64,000 nucleotides of DNA from Brachyhypopomus gauderio (Eukaryota; Chordata; Actinopteri; Gymnotiformes; Hypopomidae), in NCBI RefSeq assembly GCF_052324685.1, contig NW_027506902.1:1023941-1087940 (forward strand), in the 5' to 3' direction. The notes beneath the pieces are model-generated. The model had not been told where the DNA came from. It made no database searches and saw only the letters and a list, made by a program, of their open reading frames with translations. Made by a program: the position numbers and the translations under genes. Of this stretch, positions 1 through 11,219 are shown piece by piece (position 1 is the stretch's first letter; each line of letters begins with the position of its first letter).

Positions 1-113
1 ATCAGAAACCCGTTATGTCCAAAATCTCACCATGTATATTACCAAAAACCACCTACGTATATATCATTCGTAGACTGAGAAAAACAAACAAAAAAAATCA
101 CAATACAGCAATG

Positions 114-1254
114 CAGTGGTTCCCAAACTTTTTCTGCCGTTCCCCGCTTTAGTAGATGAGAATATTTTTGCGCCCCCCCTACACCCCCCCCCCCCCCCCC
201 CCCCCCCCCCATATTGACTAGGGATGCACCGATTCACGTTTTTCACTTCCGATACCGATTCAGATATCTGAGGACACTGATCCGATACCGATCTGATAGA
301 GTAAAGCAGTGCTGAATCAACTTAAAACATTTTTTTAACACAGACATACTGAATTACAAGTTTATTGAAAACTCTGCACCAGTATAGCACACTTAAACAC
401 ACATAAAAACATGTAAAAACAACACAACTTGCATTTGTTCAGTCAGTGCAATTATGAATATAACATTGAATGTAAAATAAATAATACCAAAGAACCTGAA
501 ACTGACAAAAACAATAGGTTCACAACTTTGGTCAAACATAAAAAAAAATTAACTGCAAGAAACCTTTGAAATGATTCAAGAATTCTAAATATAATTTAAG
601 ATAAATAAGGAGATGAAATAAGAGAAACAGCAATACCTATGCGGCTAGTTTGCAAGCGCAGACATCACGCAGAGCACAAAGCATGTAACGGCCAGAAATA
701 TGTGTACTGTCTCTTTAAGGGAGCGAGTTGAGTGCGCGTATGGAATATTGTTGTTTTTTTAGCTTTCTGCCGTAGACAGACTCAGACCACTGCTCTTTAT
801 TTTATTTCTGTAAGTAACGCATTCAATGATCTTTGAACAACTCACCAGTTCATGTATGAACAGTCAAGTAGTGCTGGAGCCCAGGTTTATTTTGGTCAAC
901 CAGCAAATAAACGGACTAAGTGTAATACCACCAGCGCGAGTACGAGTCAGTGATTCACCTCTCCTCTGTGTGCTTCGTGTTTCGCTCGCCTGTTAACTGT
1001 CCCAAGTTCACTTCTATCCGGGACAGAGTGGATATTTAAGGTTGAACTAAACACGCGTTACATGCATAGAATTAGACTGAATAGATCTGTTTTTATGGAT
1101 CAGTCACATTGTCATCGAGACCCGATCTAGAATTTTTTCAGATATTAATATCGGAATCGGTGCATCCCTAATATTGACACATGTGCACATGTTTTACTTC
1201 CAAGCTCCGCGCCCCCCCCTGCAATAGCTCCGCCCCCCACTTTGGGAACCACTG
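114..1254. mobile_element. Outer non-autonomous hAT element (about 180 bp plus nested insert)
   Basis: The ends are inverted repeats beginning CAGTGGTTCCCAAA (114 onward) and ending TTTGGGAACCACTG (to 1254). The flanking 8-mers are cagcaatg (106-113) and cagtaatg (1255-1262), an 8-bp target duplication with one mismatch, as expected for hAT transposition. Without the inner element the copy is about 181 bp and holds C-rich runs. It lies in or just past the cops7a intron after the exon ending at 1310. Confidence 0.8.
219..1170. mobile_element. Inner non-autonomous hAT element nested in the outer one
   Basis: The element starts TAGGGATGCACCGATTC and ends GAATCGGTGCATCCCTA. It is flanked by perfect 8-bp duplications atattgac at 211-218 and 1171-1178. 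Its 952 bp are AT-rich and hold no transposase ORF. Perfect flanks against the one-mismatch flanks of the outer element show that it arrived later. Confidence 0.9.
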
Positions 1255-1309
1255 CAGTAATGAGTTATGTACTTAACTGTTCTTTTGCCAAGTGTATACA
1301 CACACTAAC

Positions 1310-1632
1310 CTCAGTCTCCACTTGAACTTTGACCTTTAGTTGGCTCTCTCTGTACTGATTAGCTCTGGAAACCTGCTCCTCTATTCCACAAAGCACGGCC
1401 TCACATCCCGCACACCTGAGAGGCAGAGAGAGAGGAGAAAATGGAGTGTGTATCATATACACAGTGAAACACTGCAGTGCACATGCTGTACAGTGCCACA
1501 CAACCACTGTTGTGCAACAACACACCACCTCAGTGAAAGTTTACACACGCTCTCTCTGAAACAGCTCTCCCCGTCTCCCATTCAGGCTTTCTCACCAGAT
1601 TAACACCACACACACACACAGACAGACAGACA

Positions 1633-1673
<41 letters not shown>

Positions 1674-3379
1674 ACACAGACGCTCACCACTCCTGCAGCG
1701 TGTTGGCTATGTTGGGCAGCTCGTTGGGGCCCAGGTCGCGACCCACGCTGAAGTCCACCTCCACCTGCTGGTTGCGCTGGTCTAGCTTGCCGTGGATGAT
1801 GTCGCAGTAGACGGCCTCGATGAGAAGGTCCTCCAGCTCACGCACGTTCTTCAGCTCCAGCTGCTGGAGGAGCAGCGAGTAGGGCAGACACTGCGGCCAC
1901 ACACCCCCCAACGTCACTCCCACAGCCACTAACCACCACCACACACCACCCCACACCACCCCATCCAATCCATACTTGTCATATTTAAACCAATAACATT
2001 ATTCCATAGTCTCAATCCCTCAGCTTGTAACTACCGCCATACCGGTCAGCATACGATACTGAATCCTTCACAACAGTTACTAAAAAATCAAGATCGATAA
2101 CATGACAATAAGCAGTTCCAGAGGATAAAGACTACAGGCAAAAAATATCAATAATTTTGTCCTTCTTTCAGCACAGTTGCATTTTCAGAGTAATAAGCGA
2201 TAACAGGACATCTTTATCTTTTAACAACAGACTTATATAAACGTCACATATGGCCATTGAACTACATTTACATAAACGTCACATATGGCCATTGAACTAC
2301 ATTTACATAAACGTCACATATGGCCATTGAACTACATTTACATAAACGTCACATATGGCCATTGAACTACATTTACATAAACGTCACATATGGCCATTGA
2401 ACTACATTTACATAAACGTCACATATGGCCATTGAACTACATTTACATAAACGTCACATATGGCCATTGAACTACATTTACATAAACGTCACATATGGCC
2501 ATTGAACTACATTTACATAAACGTCACATATGGCCATTGAACTACATTTACATAAACGTCACATATGGCCATTGAACTACATTTAAGTGCAGAATTTTCC
2601 TGGATTTTAAAATAGCTTTTAGTGCATGGCAGACAGACGACAGTAGACAAGCAGACAGGCCCCACTGTTGGTGTTGACTAGACTAGAATGTACGATCTGT
2701 ATGACTCATGGTATAAAATGATGAGGAACTGCTAATAGAACTGAGTAGGTACCTTGAGGTTGGAGGCTAGACTGATGATTGACAAGTGCCGAAGTTTGTT
2801 CTTCTGGGATGGCGTAAGCTCGGGGAGAGAGGCCGCCCTCTCTGAGGAGCACACACACACAAAACCCACACATGTGTCAGAGGAACCATCACTGTCTGGG
2901 GTCTGCCAGAGCAGAACCGACGGCCCCTGTCTACTTAGGGTTTACCTTTGTAGTCAGAGTAGGTTCCATATGCAAACAGATTGAGGAGCTGGTAGACGGG
3001 GGCATGAGGGCCTGTCTCCAGCTACAGGGAGAGAGAAAGGGCGGGACAGACTCAACGCTGATGACATGCAACGCTGTGGCAAATAACAATTTTCTGAATA
3101 TTCAGTGTAAGCCAAAATTAATAATCTAATATTCAGTATAAGCCAATGGAGAAGTGACACCACTGGGTAGGTAGTATTCCTAGGAATACTGGACTATGTA
3201 AACTGGACTAGGCTGGCATTAGTCGTGTGTATGTGTTACACAAATGTGTATGTTACCTCTCGAACGTTAGGCAACTCCAGTATGTCTGAGAAAACATAAA
3301 GGCCTGGTGTCTCCAACAAAGAACTGATAGCCTGAGCCAAAGCAGAACCAGACAGAGACAACAGCTGATCCACCTCCAT
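1310..3379 (-). CDS. cops7a: COP9 signalosome complex subunit 7a (3' end outside window)
   Basis: CSN7 is a PCI-domain subunit of the COP9 signalosome, which removes NEDD8 from cullins in the nucleus and cytoplasm. Five coding exons read on the minus strand: 3379-3257 (start Met, 41 codons), 3021-2946, 2841-2753, 1890-1688 and 1415-1310. All junctions are GT-AG and all phases agree, giving 199 codons. Recognisable stretches are GTYSDYK (exon 2), [18 protein letters not shown] (exon 3), [15 protein letters not shown] and [13 protein letters not shown] (exon 4), and [12 protein letters not shown] (exon 5). The last resembles vertebrate COPS7A more than COPS7B, by memory of the family. The start Met sits directly after a splice acceptor and follows a non-coding exon near 4.13 kb. 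The C-terminal tail exons are not seen and must lie left of position 1. Introns contain CA repeats, a 35-bp minisatellite and nested hAT elements. Confidence 0.9.
1608..1680. repeat. (CA)n/(GACA)n microsatellite
   Basis: Almost pure CA dinucleotides with GACAGACA interruptions, in the cops7a intron just 3' of the exon ending at 1688. Confidence 0.9.
2231..2585. repeat. 35-bp minisatellite, ten near-identical copies
   Basis: The decamer acatatggcc recurs every 35 bases from 2246 to 2561, ten times. The unit contains acgtcacatatggccattga. Copies are essentially identical, differing only at the array edges. The array sits in the cops7a intron between the exons 2841-2753 and 1890-1688. Confidence 0.95.
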
Positions 3380-4130
3380 CTGACACAATGAAAGAGAGAC
3401 AGAAAGAGATATTATGTTTGATATCTATAGGACACACACACGGGGGAGAGATATTTATGACCATGAAGGAAAAAGAAAAGGTAGTAAGTGTAAGACGTGC
3501 AGTCTAGGCTAGCTACTGACATACACAATGTTCAACAAAAACATACACAGCTGTCAGAACATTTATAATACATCATTAAAATTCTGTAAAATCCAGAGCT
3601 ATGTGGTTTCAGCAAAGCCACAATGCAAGCCGCAACAAAAGAATTAAAATGACAACAGAAACCTTTTATCAAGTAGACATTATTATGAGAATGAGTGTGA
3701 ATACTATTAGTGAGAACAGCCAGACATTAGATGATCAAGTGGGCTGATACAGAAAGACCCACACTTCATGCTAAGCTAGCTAGTTAGCCAGCTAGGTATC
3801 TTGTTACGAAACGACCTGTCAATTTAATGCGTAATTACAAACACGACCGAAGTACAGGGCGCACATTTGGGAATTAGACCTAGACCTAGACCTGGTTTAC
3901 ACTTAGTCCGGAGCACACCGGGATTAGCGGGTTCATTATCTACAGGTGACGGTACCGACACACACCGTGAGCTAGTCACGTTAGCTGATAGGCTAGCTAG
4001 GAAGCGCAGGCCTGAGCTCGCTTTAACCGCATTTCAGTGTTTACTGAACATGTCACGCACGTTAGTAATGTGTTTAATGTGCGTTAACACACAGTGTTCA
4101 TGTGTCATCAGTAAAGAGTAAAACATTCAC

Positions 4131-4215
4131 CTTCATGTGATAAACAAGGTAGTCTCGCTCTCTCCCCGCAGTCGCACCGGTGCTTCCGTTACCGACGCTC
4201 CACAACAAAACGACG
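4131..4215 (-). promoter_or_regulatory. cops7a: cops7a non-coding first exon and promoter-side CCAAT box
   Basis: On the minus strand a donor (AAG before gtgaat) ends at 4131, upstream of the coding exon whose start Met follows an acceptor. The 5' part is GC-rich, and a CCAAT motif on the minus strand lies at 4221-4226, suiting a TATA-less housekeeping promoter. The transcription start is not visible, so the upper limit is approximate. Confidence 0.5.
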
Positions 4216-4235
4216 CGTGTGATTGGACAGACGGA

Positions 4236-4290
4236 GGCGGGGGGCGGGGGGGGGGGGGGGGCGTGGGGGGGGGGGGGGCGTGGGGGGGGC
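4236..4290. repeat. Poly-G rich tract
   Basis: Long runs of G broken by single C or GT steps, next to the cops7a first exon. The ORFs read through it are Pro/Gly artefacts. Such a run could form G-quadruplexes; that is inference. Confidence 0.85.
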
Positions 4291-4749
4291 GAACTGGTCA
4301 GGCTGGCAAAAAAGCCCGCCACCTATCTTTAGTGTGGGGAACAGCAGCACGTTCTCGGCAAAAATCCCTACCTAAAAAGGATCATATTACGAGTGGGAGG
4401 AATAATAAAACAAACAAACAGCAACATCAATGATAATAAATAACAAACAAGAACACGAGGTCAAAAAATTTAACTGTCAAATAATGAAACGCAAAGACAA
4501 AGACAAAGATGGGTTATTAAAAGACAAAGGGAGGGGTATTAAAAGACAGGGGCATTAAAAACAATCATAAGGTATTAAATGACAAAGTTCAGGACAAAAT
4601 TCATCCTGACGTGCAATCTTATGTCTACATGCAGTCGTGTATATTTTAGAACTAAACCAGTAAGTTTCCAGTGTCCCCAGTGTAGTTTAACCCAGCTGCA
4701 CGCCCACGCCTTTTACACCTTTCCACTGACTGTATTACTATCCCTAGTG

Positions 4750-5345
4750 TTGAGATAATGGGTTTTTGCTTAGCAGTAACATTAGCAACAATATATTTTG
4801 TTTACCAGTAAACTTGATATTAAAGTTAGATATAAGATGCATTAAATTACAAAAGTATATTCATAATTTTGGAGGGTGGATTGCAAGAGTTAAGCAGCAT
4901 ATTAGTGTGCTCTCTGCAAAAGACCAACTGGAAGCTCCACAGAATGTTAACACCTGTGCAAGTTCAAAGAATATGTTTTAAGTTGAAAACGGTCGTCAGC
5001 ATCTGCGAGAGGGAGCCAGAGATCAAAGTGCAAAACAGTGGAAAGGTCAGATCAAGTGCACTGGGGGTAGAGCGGCTGACAGGAAGTCTATTTTGAGGAA
5101 TAGGCAGACACGTTTTCAGACATAGGGAGATTCCATCGCAGAGTAGCAAAGGTGGGGGCTTATACCCAGACCATACTATAAAGTACAGGAGGAAAAGTAT
5201 GTGTTTGAGAGACCTGCACACAAAGCTACAGAGTAGAGTAGTGAGGCTTTTGTGTATTCTCTCCAGAACGCTCTGTATTTTTATTTGTTTTTAATAAAAG
5301 GTTAAAGACAAGACTGGTGATCTTCCTTTTGCATCAATGAACATG
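4750..5345 (+). mobile_element. Possible solo LTR
   Basis: The stretch has the order of a retroviral-type LTR on the plus strand: an AT-rich 5' part, a TATA-like box (actataaagta, about 5172-5182), about 110 bases of leader, an AATAAA signal near 5292 and a short tail. I found no clean TG...CA ends and no certain target duplication, so the limits and the call are tentative. No internal coding region is attached. Confidence 0.35.
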
Positions 5346-5394
5346 CTGCCCTAAGGTGGAAGAGGATCAAAGTGCAACAGGTGCTGTAAAGTGT

Positions 5395-5625
5395 GACTAA
5401 TAAAGGGTTAAAGATACCCTTTATTAACAATACCCTTTATTAATGATACCATTTATTAACAATACCATTTATTAACGATACCACTTATTAACGATACCCT
5501 TTATTAACGATACCATTTATTAACGATACCCTTTATTAACGATAACCTTCATTAAAAGTACCCTTTATTAAAGATACCCTTTATTAAAGAGACCCTTTAT
5601 TAAGGATATCCTTTATTAAAGATGC
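5395..5625. repeat. Degenerate 17-bp minisatellite
   Basis: About a dozen copies of a unit like taccctttattaacga, with changes such as accattt and aaagat. Divergence between copies is much higher than in the 35-bp array at 2.2-2.6 kb, so this array is older. Confidence 0.85.
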
Positions 5626-6258
5626 CCTGTGATGCAAAGAAGATTCTTCTTCCTATGTCACATGTGATGTCACTGAAAGCATGCCAGATTGCCCTTTGGT
5701 TTGTAATAATTCCAAATGGTACATAATTCCAACACAACTAATTCTAACACAACACAGTTTTTGTATATGTATCTATCTCTAGTCCTGCACAAATATTTCT
5801 ACACAGTTTGGAAATACACACGGGTTCATGTTTGTACAAAACCTTATCGTCACTCCATGTCATTTATATAAATCTGTACTTGTTAAATCTTAAATTTAAT
5901 AATCTTAAGATTTTAAGTCGCACATTCTATATTCACAAAATTCAGTTCTTTAATTAACATTTCAAACTGGAGATGAAATGGAGGTGTATATTGTTTTCTA
6001 CATTTTGTTTGATACATTTGGATAATAGCTATACCTGTTTGAAATATTTTGACCTAAAAAATCGAATATTTTGTTCTAATAAAACTCAGAATTCCAAAAC
6101 AACCCCAAAGGCTTTTCTCTGTCGCCTCGAAAACAAAACTACAGCCAGATTTGTGCTTTAGAGTCAGTTTATCATTCCGAAATGTTCCCACCCTAATGTT
6201 ACAATCACCAACCATAGAAAAACCAAAACCCAGGCAATTTCATTACATAGCAAAGTCT

Positions 6259-6264
6259 TTTATT
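6259..6264 (-). terminator. Polyadenylation signal of the lectin gene
   Basis: AATAAA on the minus strand, about 130 bases past the stop codon at 6397-6395. This is the nearest canonical signal downstream. Confidence 0.6.
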
Positions 6265-6394
6265 TATGAAAAAAAAGAATTGGAAAGGCACAAAACATAG
6301 CATTCAAACATAACATTCAAACTTTAAAATATATGTGGTGACTTTTTTACAATATCACAATTCTATTCACATTATTTTCTATGGACGATGTGAT

Positions 6395-6927
6395 TTACTC
6401 TGTACTGACAGCATCCATCTCACAGATCCGTTTGTAATGAAACTCACAGGGTACGTCAAACCAGCTCTTAGAGTGGGACTCCAGGACTGCACAGTCTTCA
6501 CCATGAACACCCCCAGCCTGGTGATTATTGGGTTCTTTGTCCCATTCATTCCAATACCTATAGGGGGCAGCAGTGAGCACAGAGCGTCAGAACAGTTTTA
6601 CAAACGTACAAACTCCACCCCAGCTATAAATCCTGTAGGTCTCTGTGTCAAATCTTTTAACTGTAATGGTGAATGAAACAAAGATATGAATCCTTTTAGT
6701 TGTGCATATTTGAACATGGGCATAAACGTACGTGTGAATATACATAGCACTTGTGTCTTTATGTATACAAGCTCTTACGTTTGATTGACACGTGTGTTGT
6801 CCACCCATTTCCACACCCCTTCCACCTCAGTATCTGACAAGCCAATCCAGTAATGGTAGTCCATCCCACTAATACTACGAGCCAAGTCTGCAAGGGAGTC
6901 CTATATCAAAATAAATGCACAAAGTTA

Positions 6928-6961
<34 letters not shown>

Positions 6962-8292
6962 TATTAAGAACAAAAAGAAGAATGAATCAACTGAATGAAA
7001 CACAAACACACTGGGAACACAGAATATGAACTAAATGCTGTATTGTTTGTATAGCTGTAACTGGGCACCCTAGCGATCCACTTCCTGTGGTGTACTCTAA
7101 CCCCCCACTCTCTCACATGCTGCTTGTGGGTGTGCAGTATTGCTAGATGGCTGCCCATAGACGTGCAGCTCTCTCTGCTGCTCTCCCAGTTCAGCTTGTC
7201 GTCACTGTAGTAATAGCACTTCCCCTCGAGGTGGGTCCAGCCCTCTGGACACGGTCTGCACGTCCTCACTGGAAAATACGGATGTGGGTCAATGGAGGGT
7301 GGGGACAGTGGGAGTGGAGGCAGGAGGGTGGGTGGGTTTATCTGTGCCTTGTCTGAGAGCCCCGGTGACATAAAAGCTTCCTTTGTGCCCCTCCCCGTCA
7401 AATGTGCATGATATTAAGAAAACTAAATGAGAGCAAACATCACTGAGGAGGACTGTATTCAGCAGGGCAGATGACTGTCGAGTTTGTAAAATGGCGCACG
7501 TCCCAGCCCTCCCTGAGTGATGTGTGCCACCTTCCCGCCAAAGCAGTTACGGCCACGTAGGACGTGTATGTCTGCGGCTTCCTCACCTGGCTTGGAGCAG
7601 CTCTGTCCTAGAGCCGTGTAGTCGGAGCACAGGCGAGAGAAACGCTCCTGCACCGAACTCAGCTTCAGTGACAGTGTGGAAGCTTCAACAGAACATGGGC
7701 TGGGAGAAGAACTGGACCTGCTGTTAGTCACTGCAGGACATGTGCGTGTGTTGGAGAGAGCGAGAGAGTGAGGGAGAGAGACGGACAGAGAGAGAGAGAG
7801 AGATCAGAGATGTCTTCCTAACAGAAATGTCCATCTAGTCTAAAACAGGGAAACATAGATGGTCCTGACGTTGTTTACTTGTGAATGTGTGTTTACTTAC
7901 AGAGAACACCCAGTACTATGTTCACACAAAGAGAAGTCAGTAGAGCGATGAATATGAAAACAGACATCTGTCCTTTCAAACATTCCAGTCCTTTCATGAT
8001 ACCTCCTGGAATGTAAGCATAAATCTGTCACTGAGTCAAGGCTGTGAATCAAGTCATGCAATGGATTAAATTATAACTGTGAATTTGTGAATGGATGCCC
8101 CTAACCCCCGATTTATGGCTGCCCTGACGCAACCTCTTCTCTGCCATCCAAAGAACCCATTGTTTCCAGATACACACATGCATGTGCATTACCTCGGCTG
8201 CCCTGTGACGTGTAGAGTATAGGTTTGTTCCCTCTGCCTGAGCCGTCCTCTGTGAACTCTTGTAACGTGCTGTAGTTCTCAATATCTGCCAT
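6395..8292 (-). CDS. Type II membrane C-type lectin (CD209/CLEC-like), complete
   Basis: Six minus-strand coding exons: 8292-8193, 8005-7901, 7730-7587, 7268-7117, 6900-6779 and 6557-6395. GT-AG junctions and phases all fit, giving 261 residues. Residues 1-34 are cytosolic with a Y-S-T-L motif (YxxL type). A hydrophobic segment near residues 45-65 (SVFIFIALLTSLCVNIVLGV) is the membrane anchor. A neck exon follows, then a C-type lectin domain with the CPEGW start, WIGL core, EPN in the long loop and the closing cysteines. EPN is the motif of mannose/fucose-type binding in this family. The usual WND reads WFD here. The likely role is calcium-dependent glycan recognition on immune cells; ligand and orthology are not settled from sequence. 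The start Met is the first one in frame with good context after a TATA-like box. Confidence 0.88.
6927..6960. repeat. (AAT)n microsatellite in the lectin intron
   Basis: Nine tandem AAT triplets followed by an A run, just upstream of the exon 6900-6779 in gene orientation. Confidence 0.9.
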
Positions 8293-8386
8293 ATTGGATT
8301 GCTTCAGTCTCCAAAGACCAAAAGTCTCAAAGCCAGTCTGCTCCCCTCCCCAAAAAAACACAGTAGTTTAATCTGCTGGGTTTGTC

Positions 8387-8398
8387 AGATTTATAAGA
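8387..8398 (-). promoter_or_regulatory. TATA-like box of the lectin gene
   Basis: On the minus strand the sequence cttataaatc lies about 100 bases upstream of the lectin start codon. That leaves room for a 5' UTR of roughly 70 bases if transcription starts about 30 bases downstream. It is the only TATA-like site in the right place. Confidence 0.45.
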
Positions 8399-8635
8399 CA
8401 GTCCACCTCTAGTTTCAGGTCCTTATGATTGTGGTCTTGTAATCCACACAACAGCCAACTGCCTGTGTGAGGTGTGAGGATCTGGAGAGTTGAAGATGTT
8501 AGTGAGGAGCTGCTCTGTGACGCCTTCCCTTCAGACCAAGTCTCAGCTTGCTCCTTGCTCCTTCCTGCTTTTATCCACCTCCTCACACTCTCCCCCTCTT
8601 ATGTACAGACATGCAAACAGCGTGTAACGGCGCAC

Positions 8636-8687
8636 GCGAGAGAGAGACAGTGAGGGACTAGGAGAGAGCGTGGGAGACTGAGAGAGA

Positions 8688-8719
<32 letters not shown>

Positions 8720-8722
8720 AAG
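8636..8722. repeat. (GA)n-rich tract
   Basis: GAGAGAGA runs with short interruptions. Serine/leucine-rich minus-strand ORFs here are read through the repeat and are not genes. Confidence 0.85.
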
Positions 8723-8729
8723 TGTGCAA

Positions 8730-10285
8730 AAGTGGTCAGTGCCAAACAGCAGGAATCCAGAGGACATGAACTCCTGGAAAGGAAGAGAGGTAAAGTAGTG
8801 GTTGAGCAATTTTGAAAACACCCAATCAAAATAACACATTATAAAACACACATTTCGTAACTTATAAAAACCCAGGAACCCTTAGAACTGGAAAAATTTT
8901 CATACAAGGACTAACGTACTCATCTCTGTCCTAAAACCTTTTGTAATATTCAACATTCTAGTCAAAATTTCTGATATATGTTTTTGTTTACTTATGTTCA
9001 TATGTGAATATTTTGCCCATAATCATAAATCCACAATAGCATATGTGTCTATGGACAACATGTTATTCACTGAGTAATGATTATCATGTCTCCCTGACTT
9101 CATCCCTGACTGTCAGACACCACAGCCACACTAATCAGTCTCACCTGAACATCATTCCTACCCACCTATTCAATGACACCTTTCCTCTCTATTACAAAGC
9201 ATCATTTGCATAGTGCCTTCATGCTGAGTCTCAGGTCTCCTTTACACTTGGCACAGACAGGCTTTCCTGCCAGCATTATGTTGCAATGATTAACAGAATT
9301 TCTTATAAAATTTATAAAAGTTACATTCCCAGAAATGAGCACCTGGCTCATTTGTGTTCAGTTTGAGAGACTATACACATAAATCTTCTAAATCAATGAA
9401 AGCAAAACAATGATCTCATTTTGATTACATTCATGGTAAACACTGACAGTGCTTTCAGACAGTACAGCTAGTAATGGGTGGGATAGACAGAGAAAGAGAA
9501 AGAGAGAGAGGACTGTGTGTTAAATGCTCCAAAAAGTAAATATTGACAAAACTGTGCTGAGACACTGATCTAAGGTCGAACCATGACACAGCAATAGGAC
9601 TCATCTCACTCACGCTGATATGACCAAACATGACAGTGGTGTTTCTCTGCTGTAAGACCTTCAAATGTTTTTGGACCTTAAAATACTAAACTTTTTTCCC
9701 TTCTGACTGTTTCTTACTTTTTGCACCTTAAAATGCAAAAATTATGCTGCAATTGAGCCTAATCAATTCAGCCTAATAATCAGTTTTTGATTATCTTATA
9801 AGTTTCTCTTTTGATTCTCTTTTGAGTTTAAAACATTGTAAAGCTTACACACTTTGTATGTTTTACAGATGTGAACCAATGTGAACCAATGTGAACCAAG
9901 TGAACCAATTCTTCTAACAATTCTTCTAAACCATCCTGTTCAACAAAACACATACAGGATGCATACAACACAAATGTTTATGTCAGTTAAAGTCAGCCTT
10001 GAGCATTTACCTCAGAATTATATGAACTTAATAATTACAAAACTGGTTAAGAATCTCAAGCAATAATAGATTTTTTCTATGTTGTATCAGTTTGGGGAAA
10101 TACCAAAATCGTATGAGCATGTTTAGTGGGAAATCAGATTTCACAAGTCTGCCCTGACCTCAGAGATAAGCACTACCATATCCAAAAGTACATTCTGTGA
10201 TTTTAGAGAAGCCAAGGGTTGACCTTGTTGATAGGGCCATCTTGCTTTTAGCATTCCCATGCAGACAACAGGATTGCATAGCCTA
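8730..10285. other. Gene-free AT-rich stretch
   Basis: No exon, RNA gene or recognisable mobile element. A short GA tract lies near 9490, and gtgaaccaat is tandemly repeated near 9870-9905. Confidence 0.5.
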
Positions 10286-10289
10286 CAAA

Positions 10290-11215
10290 ATATTTTCACA
10301 GTGGGCACCAAAGGTCTCCATAGGGAAGTGCCCAGGTGGCATCCGGACCAGATGCCCGAACCACCTCAACTGGCTCCTCACTAACATGGAGGAGCAGCAA
10401 CTCTACTCCGAGCCTCTCTCGGATGACCGGGCTGTGTACCTTATCTCTAAGGGAGAGCCCAGACACCCTGCGGAGAAAACTCTTTTCAGCCGCTTGTACT
10501 TGCGATCTTATTCTTTCGGTCACTACCCATAGCTTGTGACCATAGGTGAGAGTTGTAACGTAGATTGACCAGTAATTCTAGAGCTTTGCCTTTTGGCTCA
10601 GCTCCCTCTTCACCACAACGGTCCGGTACGGCGTCCGCAATACTGCAGCTACAGCACCGATCCACCTATCAATCTCTCGTTCCATCCTTCCCTCACTCAT
10701 GAACAAGAACCCTAGATACTTAAACTCCTCCACTTGAGGCAAGCACTCACTCCCAACTCAGAGAGGGCACTCCACCTTTGTCCATGGTACCATGGTCTCG
10801 GTTTTAGACGTGCTGATTCTCATCCCAGCTGTAAAAGTTATGAACAGAATTGGTGACAAAGGGAATCAGGGAACTTCCCATCGGGAACCAGTCTGACTTA
10901 CAGCCGGCCATTCGAACCAAGCTCCTGCTCCGTTCGTACAGGGAATGAATAGCCTGTAGCAATGGGCCGCATACCCTATACTCCCTATACATACCCTATA
11001 ATCCACATAGCACATGTGGACTGGTTGAGCAAACTCCCATGCACCCTCTAGGACCCTCGCAAGAATAAAAAGCTGGACCAGTGTTCCACGACCAGGAGGG
11101 AACCAACATTGTTCCTCTTGTAACTGATATTCAACTATCGACCGGACTCTTTTCTCCAGAACCCCTGCATAGACCTGTAGGCAAACATGTAGGCAAAACA
11201 CTGGTTTTCTGTCCT
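10290..11215 (-). mobile_element. Rex3-like (RTE-clade) LINE fragment
   Basis: Reverse-transcriptase-type reading on the minus strand, broken by stops and frameshifts. One block at 11201-10866 carries EEQCWFPPGRGT followed by ARVLEGAWEFAQPVHMCYVD. A more C-terminal block at 10523-10296 carries SFLRRVSGLSLRDKV and VIRERLGVELLLLHV. The same family recurs at 22.5 kb and 55-59.9 kb. Naming it Rex3 rests on these motifs and on the GATG-type 3' tail of the copy ending near 59.86 kb. The copy is dead. Confidence 0.8.
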
Positions 11216-11219
11216 CTAC

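Noticed and set aside
2231..2585. Regular 35-bp repeats resembling a CRISPR array
   Set aside because: The units are head-to-tail with no unique spacers, in a vertebrate intron, so this is a minisatellite.
4098..4433. Pro-rich and Gly-rich ORFs near 4.1-4.4 kb
   Set aside because: They come from the poly-G run beside the cops7a first exon.
7147..7356. Plus-strand ORF over the lectin gene
   Set aside because: Antisense of the lectin exon 7268-7117 and adjacent intron.
8543..8851. Ser/Leu-rich minus-strand ORFs
   Set aside because: Translation of the (GA)n tract.
10197..10539. Plus-strand ORFs of 111 and 67 codons
   Set aside because: They are antisense to the Rex3-like LINE fragment.
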